Assembly: GCA_009829735.1 (NCBI GenBank)
Contig: CM020619.1
Location: 8,670,375 to 8,734,374, forward strand
Direction: 5' to 3'
Source: Pyropia yezoensis
Lineage: Eukaryota; Rhodophyta; Bangiophyceae; Bangiales; Bangiaceae
DNA length: 64,000 bases
This document shows, in pieces, positions 40,577 to 52,464 of this stretch; the stretch's first letter is position 1; each line of letters starts with the position of its first letter. A program made the position numbers and the translations under genes. The notes below the pieces were generated by a model. The model did no database searches. It was not told where the DNA came from and was given only the letters and a program-made list of their open reading frames with translations.

Positions 40577-43500
40577 ATGGCTGCAGCTGCCACCGCGGTG
40601 CGTCGTCGGGCCGTCCCTCCCAGTGCGTCCACTGGCCACGGTTCCACCGCTTCGCTCGACCCTCCCACTGGCGTTGCGTCGGCGGCGCCCATGGCGCCAC
40701 CGCCGCCGCCATCACCGCCACTGCCCATCCCCTCGCCGGCTCGTGTCCGCGCGGGGCCGGGGGCCGCCGATGGACGCCCACAGCGGCCCCTCACGGCCTA
40801 CTTTGCGGCGTCGTCGGGCGGTGCTGGAGGCTCTGCGGCCAAGCCAGCGCGGCGCGCGCGACGAGGCGAGCCGGCATCCAGTATCGGGCTTCGAGCTGGT
40901 AATCGCCTATCCGTCCGTAGCGGCCCGCCGCCACCGCCATTGCCGGTGCCGGTGACGGTAGGCGCGCCGTCGCTGCTGGCTAGCTTGGTGGGCGGGGTGG
41001 GATTGGACGCCGCCCCGTCATCAGAGCAGGGCGCGGCCACCCCTGACGTGTCGCTTCCTTTTCCCGTCGATGAGACACCCGTGCCCACCTCTGCGGCGCA
41101 GTGTGCCGTCCCCGCCCCCATTGAAGCAGATGTGGTCTGGCAGGGGTCATCCTTCGTGGATGGGTCTGCAGTTGTGGCCCCCGAGGCGGCGCTGGCTGCG
41201 GCCGCAGCTGAAGCCTCGGCCGGAAAGGCGGCCGAACAAGAGAGGGTGGCAACGGCGGCTGCCATGGAGGCAGCCGCGGCGGTGACAGAGGATGCATTGG
41301 CTGTGACAGAGGAAGCAGCAGCGGCAGGGGCGGCCTTGGCGGCGGCCGCTGCAGTGATGGCGGGTGAGGCGACATTCGCGCCCGTGCAGTTGTCCACGCC
41401 GCCTACCGATGTGGGCCATGTTGCGCAGCTGGGCGTCGCCGCCGAGCCTATCGTAGCCGACGACGATGCGATTGTGGTCAATGCTGGACCGCCGCTTCCG
41501 GACAGTGTGGACGCGCGGGCTGCAGTGGCACATGGCGAGGCCGCACTTGTGCCCGGGGTTGTAAGCAGAGCGCCGTCACCCATCCCTCTGGCAGGTAGAG
41601 CGGCGGCGACGGCAGTGGGGATAAGTGCGATAGCGGTCGCGCATACAGGCAGCGTCGCCCATCCCGCGGCCGGAACGGCGCAATTGCTGTCAGTGGCGCC
41701 CCCTCCCTTTCCTCCCCCCGGGTGGGCCTATCAGCGCATGCCTGGCGTCGTATTGACGCCGTCGGCCTCACATGAGCGCCAGGCTGCTCGCTTGGCAAAG
41801 CGTCTGCTCGCCGCCCGCCCGACGGGCGACGTCGTCGACCGCTGGCGCCTTGCGCCATCTTTGCCAGCGGGGGCACCCTTCCCGTCGCCCACCCCCCTTG
41901 GAGCGTGTGGTTCGGGCGGGAGCTCGGAAGCAGACGGCAGCGGCGGTTGCGACGTCGACGTCGGTGTCGGCGGCCGGGGAGACGTGATCGCCGATGCACC
42001 GCAACTGGCCCCTTTTTTTGGCGCCCGTCGCTCTTTGCGTGTTAGCGCCACGCGCGCGGCAGCAGAAGCGGCCACTTCGTTGGTGGCGGAGGTGACAGCG
42101 ACGGATGAGCGGCCTGTAGCCAGTAGTGCGGACAATGTGGAGAGCCGACGCAAGCCCTCTCTCCGGCCCGCGCGGGCGGTGCGGCTTGCAAAGCCCGCCA
42201 GCGGCCAGTGTACCCTGGATGCCAGTTCGTCGATCGCTTCTACCCCTCTCGTCGCGGTGTCTCCGGCGGCTGCAGCGGCAGCAGCGACTGCGGCGAAGCG
42301 GCCCCGCCGTGTGGCGCCGCTGCACCCGTTTTTCACAACCGCTCCGCCAGCGACACGGACCGCCGGGGGTGGCCGGTCGGGAGGTGGAGCGGGGGACCGA
42401 CTTCAGCCAGAAACCAGCGGACCTGTCGAGCCGCCGCCGCCGCCTCCCCCCGACGCGTGGCTTTCCCTCCTGTCCTCTCGCCACGTGGGTGCATCCCCCC
42501 CGCTCGTACCTTCAGGTCGACCGCTACTGGGCGGCTGCTCCGAGTTGGCCACCGGGGCCTCACTGCCCTTGCCTCAGCCAACGGTTGTGTCAGAGGGCCC
42601 TCATTTTCCAATGGTGCAACTGCTCAATGGCCTTGGTGTGGACTGCGACGGGGATCTCAATGCTGGAGCCACTGCTGAGACTGCCAAGTTGACGGCGGCC
42701 GCTGTGGCAGACGCGGAGGATACGATTGACGTAGACGAGGTGTGTGTTCACGACGCTGTGGCGCCGATTGCTGCCGCTGGCGACGACAACCGCAGTGCGC
42801 AGACCATGGCGTGGGTGGACCTCTACCAGGTGCGGGCAGGGATTGGGGCAACCACGGGCGGGCGTCAGTTGGCCTCCTGGATCCGCCGTTTTTATGGCAG
42901 CTGTGGTCCGGGCAGTGCGGACAGCGGCGGTCATAAGAAGGGAGCCTCTGGACATGGTCACGGCAAGCGCCAGCGGCGGTCCACTGCTACGCCGCCCCCC
43001 CTCGCCGCTGATGGAGCTAACGACTCGACCGACGGACGGGGCGGAGGGGATAGCTCGGCGGGCAGTGCCTGGGCCGACAGTGGTGACGAAGGGGGCCGGT
43101 CTGTCGGCGATAGCGACGGAGGGGCACCGCCAGCAGTTGCGGGCTCTGCCGGACGGCGTTCCTTCCCGGCTGCTGCCGCCGTTCGTGGACGGCCAGCCAA
43201 GCGCCGGCGCGCTGCGAATGGACGGCAACGCTTTGCAGTGCTCACAGGCCCAACAGCCAGCGGAAAGACGGCGGCTGTGTACGCTGTGGCAGCCGAGCTG
43301 GGTTATTCGGTGCTTGAAGTGAGTGCCGCCACCATCCGGTCATCGGGGAGGGGGCTTCTGGATCGCCTCGCTGAAGCTACTCAGTCCCAGCGTCTGGCCC
43401 GAGGGCCCGACGTGGGTGCTGGCGCCGCTACCGCTGCCAGGGTTGGCGGCGACGTCGCTGACAGTTCTTCGTGGGCCACCTCTGCACGATCCCTTGTGCT

Positions 43501-45673
43501 TCTTGACGACGCCGAGACGCTGCTTGCTGATGAGCGCCTCTTTTGGCTGGTACTGGATGGCCTCGTCCGCGGTGGCGCGCGGCGGCCTGTCATCTTTACG
43601 GTCAGCAGTCTAGACACAGATGCGGGCCCCGTTCACCGGACGCTGCTGCGGGCGGCAATCAGTGGCGGCGGCGGCAGCGGTGACAATTTTGGAGCGACCG
43701 GCGACGCTAACGGCGACGGTGTTGGAAGCTTTCTGGTTGACGATGCCGCGCCTGCTTCTCGACGGGGGTTGGGTTCGCGGGTCAGCCGCCTTGCTGTGGC
43801 CCTCATCCATATGGCACGGCCGCCGTTGGCGGTCGCGTCGGCACTGCTGGCTACCGCCGCCGCCGAGCAGCGTGCCCTCGTGAGCAGAGAGGCCGCGATA
43901 TCTACGGGAGGGGGGGAAGGTGGCGCCGGGGTCGACGTAGCTGCCAGTAACATGGGCGATGCCGCTCAGCTCGCCGCCGCGACTGGACGGGACTTGCGGG
44001 CGGCAATGAATGCGCTGCAGTTTTGGGGTGCCCCGGGAGCGGCGGCGGCAACAGCGGCAGCGCCAGCAGCCCCCGTCTCTACGGCAGCCGCCGTACCTCG
44101 CGTGGCGTGTCTCCCTCTCAGCGTCGGAGGCAGCCTTGTCGCAGGTGGTGCCTGGGAGACCCCTCGCGGAACTATGCGGGCGCTAGAGGAACATGCTGTG
44201 GCCGGGGGTGGAGGGGGGCTCGGGGACAGCGCGCCGCCGCGGTCCATGGCGCTGTACGCCGCGTGCGCCGACGCAGGTCTGCTGCACAGCGGTCGGTCGG
44301 TGCCCCTGGTGGCCGCGTGCTCCGCATCGGTTGCCGAGCGCGCGTTGCCTCCCAAGGCGGGCGCATGTGGGCCAGTGGATGCTGCCGCTGACTCGGCGGC
44401 AGCTGCCGAGCTGGTCGCGTGGGCGCGCCATCTCGACGTTCTTTCAGAGACTGCGGTGTGGGCCAACTCACCGGGCCTTTCATTGCCGCCTGCCAGGGCA
44501 GATGATCTAGGCTCGGGCGGCGGGGGCGTTGACGGAGTTGGTGTCGCCGGCTGCGACGGCGTCGCCGGCGGGAGCGCCCGTGGGGGGGAAGAGCCACAGG
44601 CCAAGAAGAGGCCTGCGAGTCCCGCTCTCACTAGTGCTGTCGCAACCGTTCCCGCCGACGGAGCTGGTCGGTCTGTCGATGGATCTGCTGGTGGTGGTGA
44701 CGCTGGTGCGGTTGTGGGGAGCGCGGCCGAGCCCGATGATGCTGAGTCGCTGCTTCCTCAGCCGCCCGTGGCGGCTGCTGATGTGGCTCGTTTTGCGGGC
44801 GCTCTTTTGGCGCACAGCCTCGTCTCGTGCATGTCCACTGCGGCAGCGCATAAGGCGGCGGGCGGCACGACCGTCGAGCGGGGTAATTGCGCCGGCCGCC
44901 TGTCCATGTCGACCTCGGAGCAAGTCGGGGGCAGTGTTTTAACCCGCCTGTGCGCGTACGCAAACGCCGCGGCGCCCGGAGCCGATGTCGACGAAGACGA
45001 CGAGGGCGCTGTCGACTGCGGCGTCGACGCTGGCGGTGGTCGTGGCGGTGGCGGCGGCGTGCAGCCTTCCCTCGCGCTGCCTCTTGTATCCGCAGCTGCC
45101 CGCCGCGACTACGAGCTCCTGCGCTCCTCCCCGCCGCTCCTGTGGACGGCTCTTGTGATCCCTCACGCACAGGCCGCGGCGGTGGTGCCGCCATCTGCGT
45201 CCCGGGTACGGGCGGCGGTGGACTATTTTCCGGCCCTCCGCGGTCTGGCGCTGGCCGACGGGGCTGGGGCCGAGGAAGCTGCCGCGGTGACCGCAGCGGC
45301 CCCTGCTGCCACTGTCACTGCTGCGCCCGATGCGCTTGTTACCGCACCCGCCGCCGCCGCGCTGCCGCCTGCCTTGGTGGCCGCAACCCTATCGAACGGG
45401 GGTGGCGCCATTTCCATCGAGGGCGGACCGCCACCTCCCGGTGCGCCGCCTTCAACCCAACCCACTCCTCGTGTCGGCGACGTTGTCAGCGCGGGCGCGT
45501 GCTTGGAGGAGGCGGGCGTAATCACCCGCCCCCGCCGCACGTCGCGCCCGCGTCGGGCGGCCGCACCGCGGCGGCGACCGCGGCTGTCTCAGCTGGGCTT
45601 TGAAGCCGCTGACGTGGCCCTCCTCCGTGATTGTGCCATGGTATCGTCGTGGGGGGGGTTGCATGGCGGCTGA
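40577..45673 (+). CDS. ELG1: ELG1/ATAD5-like alternative clamp loader subunit
   Basis: The large subunit of the RFC-like complex that unloads PCNA after replication in the nucleus. 1698 residues, no intron, ATG in GCGC-ATG-G. A PIP box (Q-R-P-L-T-A-Y-F, residues 69-76) should bind PCNA. Residues 100-860 are mostly low-complexity Ala/Pro/Ser. The AAA+ core begins with Walker A G-P-T-A-S-G-K-T (891-898), then E-V-S-A-A-T-I-R-S-S-G-R and E-A-T-Q-S, which match the ATAD5 signature better than RFC1. Walker B is L-V-L-L-D-D (Asp 977-978), and a sensor-like I-F-T-V-S-S follows. The lid has G-R-D-L-R-A-A-M-N. The C-terminus is long and variable, with a basic patch. It is longer than yeast Elg1 and similar to animal ATAD5. 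MSH3, another PCNA client, is the next gene. Confidence 0.85.
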   Translation: MAAAATAVRRRAVPPSASTGHGSTASLDPPTGVASAAPMAPPPPPSPPLPIPSPARVRAGPGAADGRPQRPLTAYFAASSGGAGGSAAKPARRARRGEPASSIGLRAGNRLSVRSGPPPPPLPVPVTVGAPSLLASLVGGVGLDAAPSSEQGAATPDVSLPFPVDETPVPTSAAQCAVPAPIEADVVWQGSSFVDGSAVVAPEAALAAAAAEASAGKAAEQERVATAAAMEAAAAVTEDALAVTEEAAAAGAALAAAAAVMAGEATFAPVQLSTPPTDVGHVAQLGVAAEPIVADDDAIVVNAGPPLPDSVDARAAVAHGEAALVPGVVSRAPSPIPLAGRAAATAVGISAIAVAHTGSVAHPAAGTAQLLSVAPPPFPPPGWAYQRMPGVVLTPSASHERQAARLAKRLLAARPTGDVVDRWRLAPSLPAGAPFPSPTPLGACGSGGSSEADGSGGCDVDVGVGGRGDVIADAPQLAPFFGARRSLRVSATRAAAEAATSLVAEVTATDERPVASSADNVESRRKPSLRPARAVRLAKPASGQCTLDASSSIASTPLVAVSPAAAAAAATAAKRPRRVAPLHPFFTTAPPATRTAGGGRSGGGAGDRLQPETSGPVEPPPPPPPDAWLSLLSSRHVGASPPLVPSGRPLLGGCSELATGASLPLPQPTVVSEGPHFPMVQLLNGLGVDCDGDLNAGATAETAKLTAAAVADAEDTIDVDEVCVHDAVAPIAAAGDDNRSAQTMAWVDLYQVRAGIGATTGGRQLASWIRRFYGSCGPGSADSGGHKKGASGHGHGKRQRRSTATPPPLAADGANDSTDGRGGGDSSAGSAWADSGDEGGRSVGDSDGGAPPAVAGSAGRRSFPAAAAVRGRPAKRRRAANGRQRFAVLTGPTASGKTAAVYAVAAELGYSVLEVSAATIRSSGRGLLDRLAEATQSQRLARGPDVGAGAATAARVGGDVADSSSWATSARSLVLLDDAETLLADERLFWLVLDGLVRGGARRPVIFTVSSLDTDAGPVHRTLLRAAISGGGGSGDNFGATGDANGDGVGSFLVDDAAPASRRGLGSRVSRLAVALIHMARPPLAVASALLATAAAEQRALVSREAAISTGGGEGGAGVDVAASNMGDAAQLAAATGRDLRAAMNALQFWGAPGAAAATAAAPAAPVSTAAAVPRVACLPLSVGGSLVAGGAWETPRGTMRALEEHAVAGGGGGLGDSAPPRSMALYAACADAGLLHSGRSVPLVAACSASVAERALPPKAGACGPVDAAADSAAAAELVAWARHLDVLSETAVWANSPGLSLPPARADDLGSGGGGVDGVGVAGCDGVAGGSARGGEEPQAKKRPASPALTSAVATVPADGAGRSVDGSAGGGDAGAVVGSAAEPDDAESLLPQPPVAAADVARFAGALLAHSLVSCMSTAAAHKAAGGTTVERGNCAGRLSMSTSEQVGGSVLTRLCAYANAAAPGADVDEDDEGAVDCGVDAGGGRGGGGGVQPSLALPLVSAAARRDYELLRSSPPLLWTALVIPHAQAAAVVPPSASRVRAAVDYFPALRGLALADGAGAEEAAAVTAAAPAATVTAAPDALVTAPAAAALPPALVAATLSNGGGAISIEGGPPPPGAPPSTQPTPRVGDVVSAGACLEEAGVITRPRRTSRPRRAAAPRRRPRLSQLGFEAADVALLRDCAMVSSWGGLHGG

Positions 45674-46684
45674 GGACCAGTGGATGGGTGGAGGAGGAAA
45701 GCATCGGTTGTCGGGACGCTCCAAGAGCGGGAAGCGTACTTCGGCGATTGGGTGGGGGGAGCAAGGTCAAGGACATTTGGCGGCCCTCTTCAGCCACCGA
45801 GGTTGTACAGTGAGCGAGGCTCTGTGTGTGTGGGATGCGGTGGGTAGGGGGGTTGGGGGGGGGGGAGGTGGGCGTGAAACCGCGCGAATGACGCTTGCTT
45901 GTCATTGAAGCCGCCGCTTCATTCAAGCCGCGCGACTGCGTGGTCCTCCGTATACGTACTTCTGTTGTTGTTTTTTGGTCGCTCACGCTGGCGAGCTTGG
46001 TTGGCTGGGATGGATGGCCGACCCCGTGGTCCCGCAGGGTGTCTCCCAGGTTTACACTCGCTGCTTCCGTCCTTCTCATGTGAGTACTCGACATGGAAGC
46101 AGCAGCCCAACCAGGCAGCTGATCAAGCGCCTTTTGAGCAACCACGCAGCCTGCCTGCATTGCAACTGGGACCCCCCGGCGTCGCTACAAGAATAAGAAG
46201 CTTCACAGCGCCGGGCAGCTAGCTCTTCATCGATAGAAGTCCCGATCAGTACTTACATAGGTAGTAGACGGCCCTCTGTTTCGCGTTTGGCGTAGTAGAG
46301 GGTTGTCGGGATCCGGGGCTCTTGTCCGGTCCCCCCACGTAGATACTGGTCGGCGGATCACAGCTAAAAATTTGGCGCCACTCGTTTGTTCCGAATCTTC
46401 GGATGCATGGGCACTTGCGAGTCGTCGTCTGATGTTGGCGCGCGCGCTCCAGCGAGCGCTCGATTGCGCGGCACTACAGCGGTTTGGAACCTGTCAACCA
46501 CGGCTTAGGCTGTGGATTCGACTCGTTGCGCGAGTCGCGACCTGCGTGGGTTCAACCTCCTGGCTGTTCCTCTTCACCCTTCTCCCCGCCACTCATCCCG
46601 TGCAGCCTTCATTGCCTGTGCGGTATTGCGTGTCTGCCTTTTCGTTCTCTCGGCTTGCATTTGTCTACCCCAGTCGCTGACACA
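45674..46684 (+). promoter_or_regulatory. Intergenic and upstream region of MSH3
   Basis: About 1 kb between the ELG1 stop and the MSH3 ATG. No supported gene. The frame upstream of the MSH3 ATG is open for 67 codons but has no motif and reads as leader. Confidence 0.45.
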
Positions 46685-49600
46685 ATGGGCAAGGGCGTGC
46701 CCCGGCGCAAACCGCCCGTGCCCGCGGCCGGCGCTCGACAGACGCTGCTATCCCGCTTTTTTGGGGTCCCCAAGGCCGGCGACTCTGCCGGTGGTGGCGG
46801 TGGTGGCTCCGAAGCCGTTGCTGGTGTGGGCGGTGCGGGTTCCGTTGCGACGCTCGCCGGCAGCCCCCGACGCGCGACGCGGTCGGCTGCTCTGGCCGCG
46901 ACCTCCCCAGCGATAGCTTCCCCCGCACGGCGTCTTCGCGGGGCGACTGTGGGCGCACCGCCCACAGCGGCTTTCGATGATGATGAAGATGGCAGTACCG
47001 TTGCGGCCGTGACGGCCTCTGACGTTACGCAGTCTTCGGTTCACTCGGCCAATGCGGACGACGTGCCAGAGGAGATTCTGCCAGCCAAGCGGCGGCGCAC
47101 ATCCCGTCATGTAACGGTGGTGGAGGACGAGTCCGACGGCGATGGCGGCAGCGACGTCGATGGCGTCGACGAGGGTCTTGGGCGAGCCAGCCGCAGGGAC
47201 GCCGAGAGCGATGACGACTGGGCGCCAGGCGGGGACGCTAGGAGTGGTGTCGCCGCTGCGGGTGTCGGCGATGCCGGCGATGACGGCTCTGACGGAGAGG
47301 AAGAGGATGAGGTTATCAAACCTTCTCGCAAGCGCCTTCGCAAGGCGGTAGCCGATGCCGAGATGGAGAAGTTGGACAGCGGCTCTTCGGACGGCGACGC
47401 CGATGTCAATGAAGGTGATAATGCGAGCCCCAACGCTGCCCCCGCGGGTGCGAGCACGCTGGCACAGTACCGCCTGGGTGCGCCGGATGGCGACGCTATT
47501 GTGCGGAATGTGGAGCTGAGCAAGCGGTTCGCGCGCAAACTGGGGCGGCTGGAGAAGGATGGCTTTTTTGCACCGCGCGTGCAAAGCGCCGAGGACGCCG
47601 CAGCAGGGGCGGCAGCTGTTGCAGCTGCTGCAAATGGCAGCGGCGGGGTCGGGAAGAAGGCGGCCGCGCGAGTCAAATACACGCCCCTGGAGGAGCAGGT
47701 GGTTGCCATCAAGCGCAAGAACCCCGACACAGTCCTGCTGGTCGAGGTTGGCTACAAATTCCGCTTCTTTGGCGATGATGCTGAGACAGCGGCGCGCGTC
47801 CTTAGGATCTACTCCCACTTCGACCACAATTTCCTCACGGCATCCGTGCCTGTCTTCCGCTTGGCATTTCATGTGCGGAGGCTGGTGGCCGCTGGCTACA
47901 GGGTGGGGGTTGTGCGGCAGATGGAGACCGCGGCGCTGAAGAAGGCGGACTCCGGGAGCGGCACCTTCCGCCGCCAGCTGACTGAAGTTTACTCCCGCGG
48001 CTGCCTCGTCAATGACTCGATTGATGGCATCAATGTGTCCGCATCTGGGGCGGGGGAGCTCCCATCGGCGGCGTCATACATTCTGTGCTTGTGGGAGACG
48101 CCACCGCCTCCGGGTCAGAGCGATAATGACGCCGTATCGGTGAGCCTGCTGGCTGTTGACGCTTCGACGGGGGACGTGATCCACGACCACTTTGTAGATG
48201 ACGTTCTGCGCGCCAAGCTCGAGGCTCGCTTGACTGCCCTCGAGCCGGTAGAGGTGTTGTTGCCTGCTTCGTCTGCCGTCACACCGGGTGAGGCTGGGAA
48301 CAGCCCGGTCGGACCTGTCAACGGGATCTCTCATACGACAGAGCGGGCCATTAAGCACTTCTGCTCAGGCGCGTCAGTGCGGCTGTCTCGTCTGCCGGCG
48401 GTGACCTTCCAGCGGGCTCTGTCCGGGGAGGTGGAGACCAAGCTGGCCGCTGTTGCTTCATCGACCGCTCTTGACGCGGAGGGCTCCGAGGGAAAGGCAG
48501 CGCGCTCGGGTGCGGCGAGAGGTGCGAATACGTCGGCTCCGCTCCCAGGCCTGATGGCCTGCCTCCGTGCTGTCACAACCTACTTGACGGATTTTCGGCT
48601 TGAGTCTGCGCTTGTGTCAGCCCGCGCGTACCGCCGCTTTGTCGCCAACCGCGAGATGCGACTAGGCGCCGACGCGCTACGCCACTTTGAAGTGTTCACG
48701 AGCAGCAGCAGCAGCGTCACCGCGTCGGGGGGCAGCAATCGCCTCAAGGGCTCTCTGCTGGGGCTGCTCAATCGTACTTCGACTGCGTTTGGGGGCCGGC
48801 TGCTGCGACACTGGTTAGCTCACCCCCTTGGTGACGCCCGCCGCATCCGGCTGCGCCTTGACGCGGTGGACGCGCTGCGAGGCGCGGTGTCGCCTGCGGC
48901 CGCAGGTGCAATCCCTGCGCTGCTAGCATCGCTCCCGTCGCTGCCGGACCTGGAGCGAGCGCTCGCTCGCGTCTTTTACGCTCGCTGCTCTCCGGTTGAG
49001 TTTATGTCGGTCATTACCGCCTTCCGGGGGTTGCTGCCGCGCCTTGCCGACGCCAAGGCGGAGCAGGTCGAGTCGGGGGAGCCGTCCACTGCGTCCCTGC
49101 TAGTAGAGATGCTGGACCGGGTGCCCGACGTAACGGCCGCCGTCACGGATGATGTTTCTTCCTGGCTCTCCCCAACGGCAGCGACAGAGAACGACTACGC
49201 GTCGTTGTTTCTTTCCCGTGACGATGTTGCCGATCAGAGTTTGCCATCTACGGACGGTTTTGGCGCGCCACTTTCTTCGGACGACCTGGCCTTGCGAGCC
49301 GACCTGCTGACGCGCGTGGAGGAGTCAGCGTCCAGTGCGTCGGCTGTGGCAACCAAGTTGGAAGAGCTTGCTGACCACCTGGATGAGCTGCGGTCCGAAT
49401 TGCGGCAGCCCAGCCTGCAATGGAAGAAGGTAGCAACGGAGGAGTTTCTGGTGGAGATTGCTGCCGCCAAGGCGGCGCGCGTTCCTGCGTCTTGGATGCG
49501 AGTGAACCAGACCAAAGCGTTTGTACGCTTCCGGACACCCCGCTCCCGTGACCTGCTGCAGCAGCTTTCGGAGGAGCGTGAGCGACAGACAGCAGCGGCA

Positions 49601-50977
49601 ACTGCCGCGTGGCGCGCCTACTTGCGCTACTTTGCACGCTCTTGCCCGGCGCTGCGGTCGGTGGTCTCTTTTTTGGCCAGCATGGACTGTCTTGCGGCGT
49701 TGGCCCGCGTTGCCCTCTCCCCTGGTTACGTTAAACCGGTGGTGGTGGATGGGGGGGCCGACCATCCAGCTGGCATTTCAGCACGGGACGCTCGTCACCC
49801 TGTGGCAGAAACGTGCCTGCCAGGCGGGGCGACGTATGTGCCTAATGATGTTACTTTGGGCGTGGACCCGGCGGCAGAGCGGTGCATGGTGATCACCGGA
49901 CCAAATGTAAGTGGCTGTTTGCGGGTTGTGTATTGTATCTGGTTTGTTTGCTGTGTAGGTCACTTCGTGGCCATGCATCGTGCCTCCTTCGCTCATCCTG
50001 AAGCTCCCACTGTCCTCCATGAATCTGGCCGATTCTGACAGCTTCCTCGGTTGCTTGCTACTCCTGGTGCCTGGGTTTCCTTCTCGCTCTCTTTCCGCTT
50101 TCATGATTGCCTGCTGCAGATGGGTGGTAAGAGCTCGTATGTGCGGATGGCGGCCCTGCTGGCAATCATGACCCAAGTCGGTTGCTTTGTGCCGGCTTCC
50201 GCATGCACCGTGAGCCCCTTTGATGCGGTCCACGCTCGGCTGGGGGCTGCGGACGACCTCGGCCGCGGCTTGTCCACCTTCATGGTTGAGCTGGCTGAGA
50301 CGTCTGCCATCCTGGAGCGGGCCACTCCCCGCTCCCTTGTCGTTCTGGATGAGCTAGGCCGTGGTACTTCGACGCACGATGGCACGGCTATTGCGTACGC
50401 CACGCTGCAGCACATTGTGCGCGCAACCCGGTGTGTGACGCTCTTTGTAACCCACTACCCTCTCATAGGGGGCCTTCGCAGCGAGTACCCCTCTGCTGTC
50501 GGCAACTACTTCATGGACTTCCTCTCACGTGACGACCCTCCGTCAGCGCCCATGGCGCCTGCAGCGGTGCCTGCAGCGGTCACCGGCACTGCTAGCGTTG
50601 ATGTCGTGGAGCAGGCCGCCCCCGAGATCACTTTCCTCTACAAGATGACACGGGGAGTGGCGACGCGGAGCCACGGCCTGAATGTGGCACGTCTGGCATT
50701 GCTCCCCGGCAGCGTACTGGCGCTGGCGTCGCGCAAAGCTGCAGATATTGAAATAGAGATGCGCGGCTTCACACCTGGTGCCGCCGGGCGCAGCGGCCGC
50801 GAAGTGGCCGCCGCCGGTGGCGCTCCCTCGGTCGGTGCTGCGGGCGGTGCTGCAGACTGCGGTGGCGACGGCTCGGAAGCGCCACTCGGCGACCTCGCCG
50901 CGGCGCTCGTCGCGCCTGACCAGTCGTCCAAGGTGCTCCGGCTGCTACAACAGCTGCAGGTATCGTCATCAGGTTGA
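46685..50977 (+). CDS. MSH3: DNA mismatch repair protein MSH3
   Basis: MutS-beta subunit that binds insertion/deletion loops with MSH2 in the nucleus. Exons 46685-49906 and 50120-50977. The 213-bp phase-0 intron (GTAAGT...CTGCAG) splits the Walker A loop between G-P-N and M-G-G-K-S-S. The protein is 1359 residues, longer than typical MSH3 (about 1100) because of an acidic, disordered N-terminal arm. Seen: PIP box Q-T-L-L-S-R-F-F (19-26); the MSH3-type domain I from residue 333 (T-P-L-E-E-Q, Y-K-F-R-F-F-G-D-D-A-E, H-F-D-H-N-F-L-T-A-S); connector, lever and clamp regions; Walker B L-V-V-L-D-E (Asp1151, Glu1152); then G-R-G-T-S-T-H-D-G and T-L-F-V-T-H-Y-P. Domain I identifies MSH3 and not MSH6. 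I chose ATG 46685 because the conserved N-terminal PIP box follows at once. Confidence 0.95.
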
Positions 50978-52464
50978 CGGGCGTGGCCATGGGACGCCCG
51001 TGGCCGGGCCCAGCCCGTGACGGACGGCGCGTTTCATCACTGTGCCGCCGCGATGGTCCCGAATGCTGGGTTCGACCCCGCCGCCGGCTGCATCGCAGGC
51101 CTCGAGGGGGTACCCACCCGTCGCTTCCTACCCATTGTGCGGCTGGGCTGGCCCCTCCTGCGTACGCCGAGGCAACACTTCCTGTGCTGGCCCGCGCGTA
51201 CACCGCTTGCCATGCGACTCGTACTGTTTGCCCGTGCCCGGCCCTTCATGGTCGTGCTTGCCCCCCGCTTGTTTTTCTTTTCTTGCGCGTGCCACCCAGC
51301 CCTAGCACACCGGAATCCTTGTCTTTTGCCACTGCTCGGTGTCCCCGTGACTGCGTGGGTACATGTGGTCGGCACCGTCGGTTCCGCTCCCCCGCCCATC
51401 CCCCCGTCTGTTTCGCAGCCCCCCCCCCGTCGCCGCGGCCCGTGCTGCTCCGTGACGGACGGCGTCGTCCGGCGGAGCCACTTGCGCAAGAGGCTGGGCC
51501 CCTCGCGCCGCTAGTACCGCTGGGAACCCCAACTCCTGGCCTTCCCGTACTCCAGCACCCGAGTCCGCTGCCTCCTCCCTCCGCCGCCTGATCTGCCTTG
51601 ACCTGTCGCAGCCTCTCCAGCCCCCCCCGTCAGCGCGGCACCCATGCCGGCGGTCGGCTCCCCAGCAAAGCAGCGCCACCCGCAAAGTTCCCAGCGTGGT
51701 TGCGTCTGTGGAGCTTCTCCCTGGCCGGGGCACGCACAGCCACGGCGTCGTGAGCAGCATGACCTGCGCGGGCCTACGGCCGAAGCGAGAGCGGGCAAGG
51801 GAAGCAGAGAGCAACTGGACCGTTGCACGCCCACACGCCGGGAGAGGTGGCGGACGAAATCACCAAAAACGGCAGTTCAGTGCGTGCGCCAAAGAGGGCA
51901 AGGTCAGTCCGCGCGCGTCCCAAAAATTTCCACCTCGACCGCGCGTTGCGCCGCGGCCGCCCGCCGTTCCCACTCCCCCCGCGGGAGAGGGGATCGTGGC
52001 GCGCCGGCCGCGCCCCGCCGCCAGGGGGGCGCCTGCCAGACTACGAGACCCTACCTGCACCTGTCCGTCGCGGCGAGCCACCGGTCGCTTCATGGTGGGG
52101 GGGGCGGGGATGATCCAACGCGCCTGGCCATGGCTGCTCGCCCCTGGCTGGCTCGCCACCGCCCCTTCCCCCCCCCCCCCTGCCGGCGGCGCCAGCTGGG
52201 GCGGGCCTCATCAAGGCCGCGCCGCTGCAGGCCGGCCGCCGTGGCGGACGCCGCGGCTGACGAGGTGGCTTGTGGGGCGGCAGGCCGAGGCCGGCGTCCC
52301 ACACGGGGGACAATAGCCCCTCCCTCGGCGGCCGGTAACCCTGGGTAGGGGCGCAGCTGCGTGTCACAGCGCCTCCTCCCCCGTCCCCGCCACCCCCCCC
52401 CCCCCCCCCTGCCTCGCCGACGGTGTGCCACAGGTGCGTCACTGCCAGGCCTGGCAGCCAGCCG
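50978..52464. other. Intergenic, no supported gene
   Basis: GC-rich, with C runs (about 51421, 52167 and 52387). Open frames lack motifs. Confidence 0.5.

Noticed and set aside
46484..46684. Upstream extension of MSH3 by 67 codons
   Set aside because: No conservation visible; the PIP box expected at the N-terminus follows the ATG at 46685.
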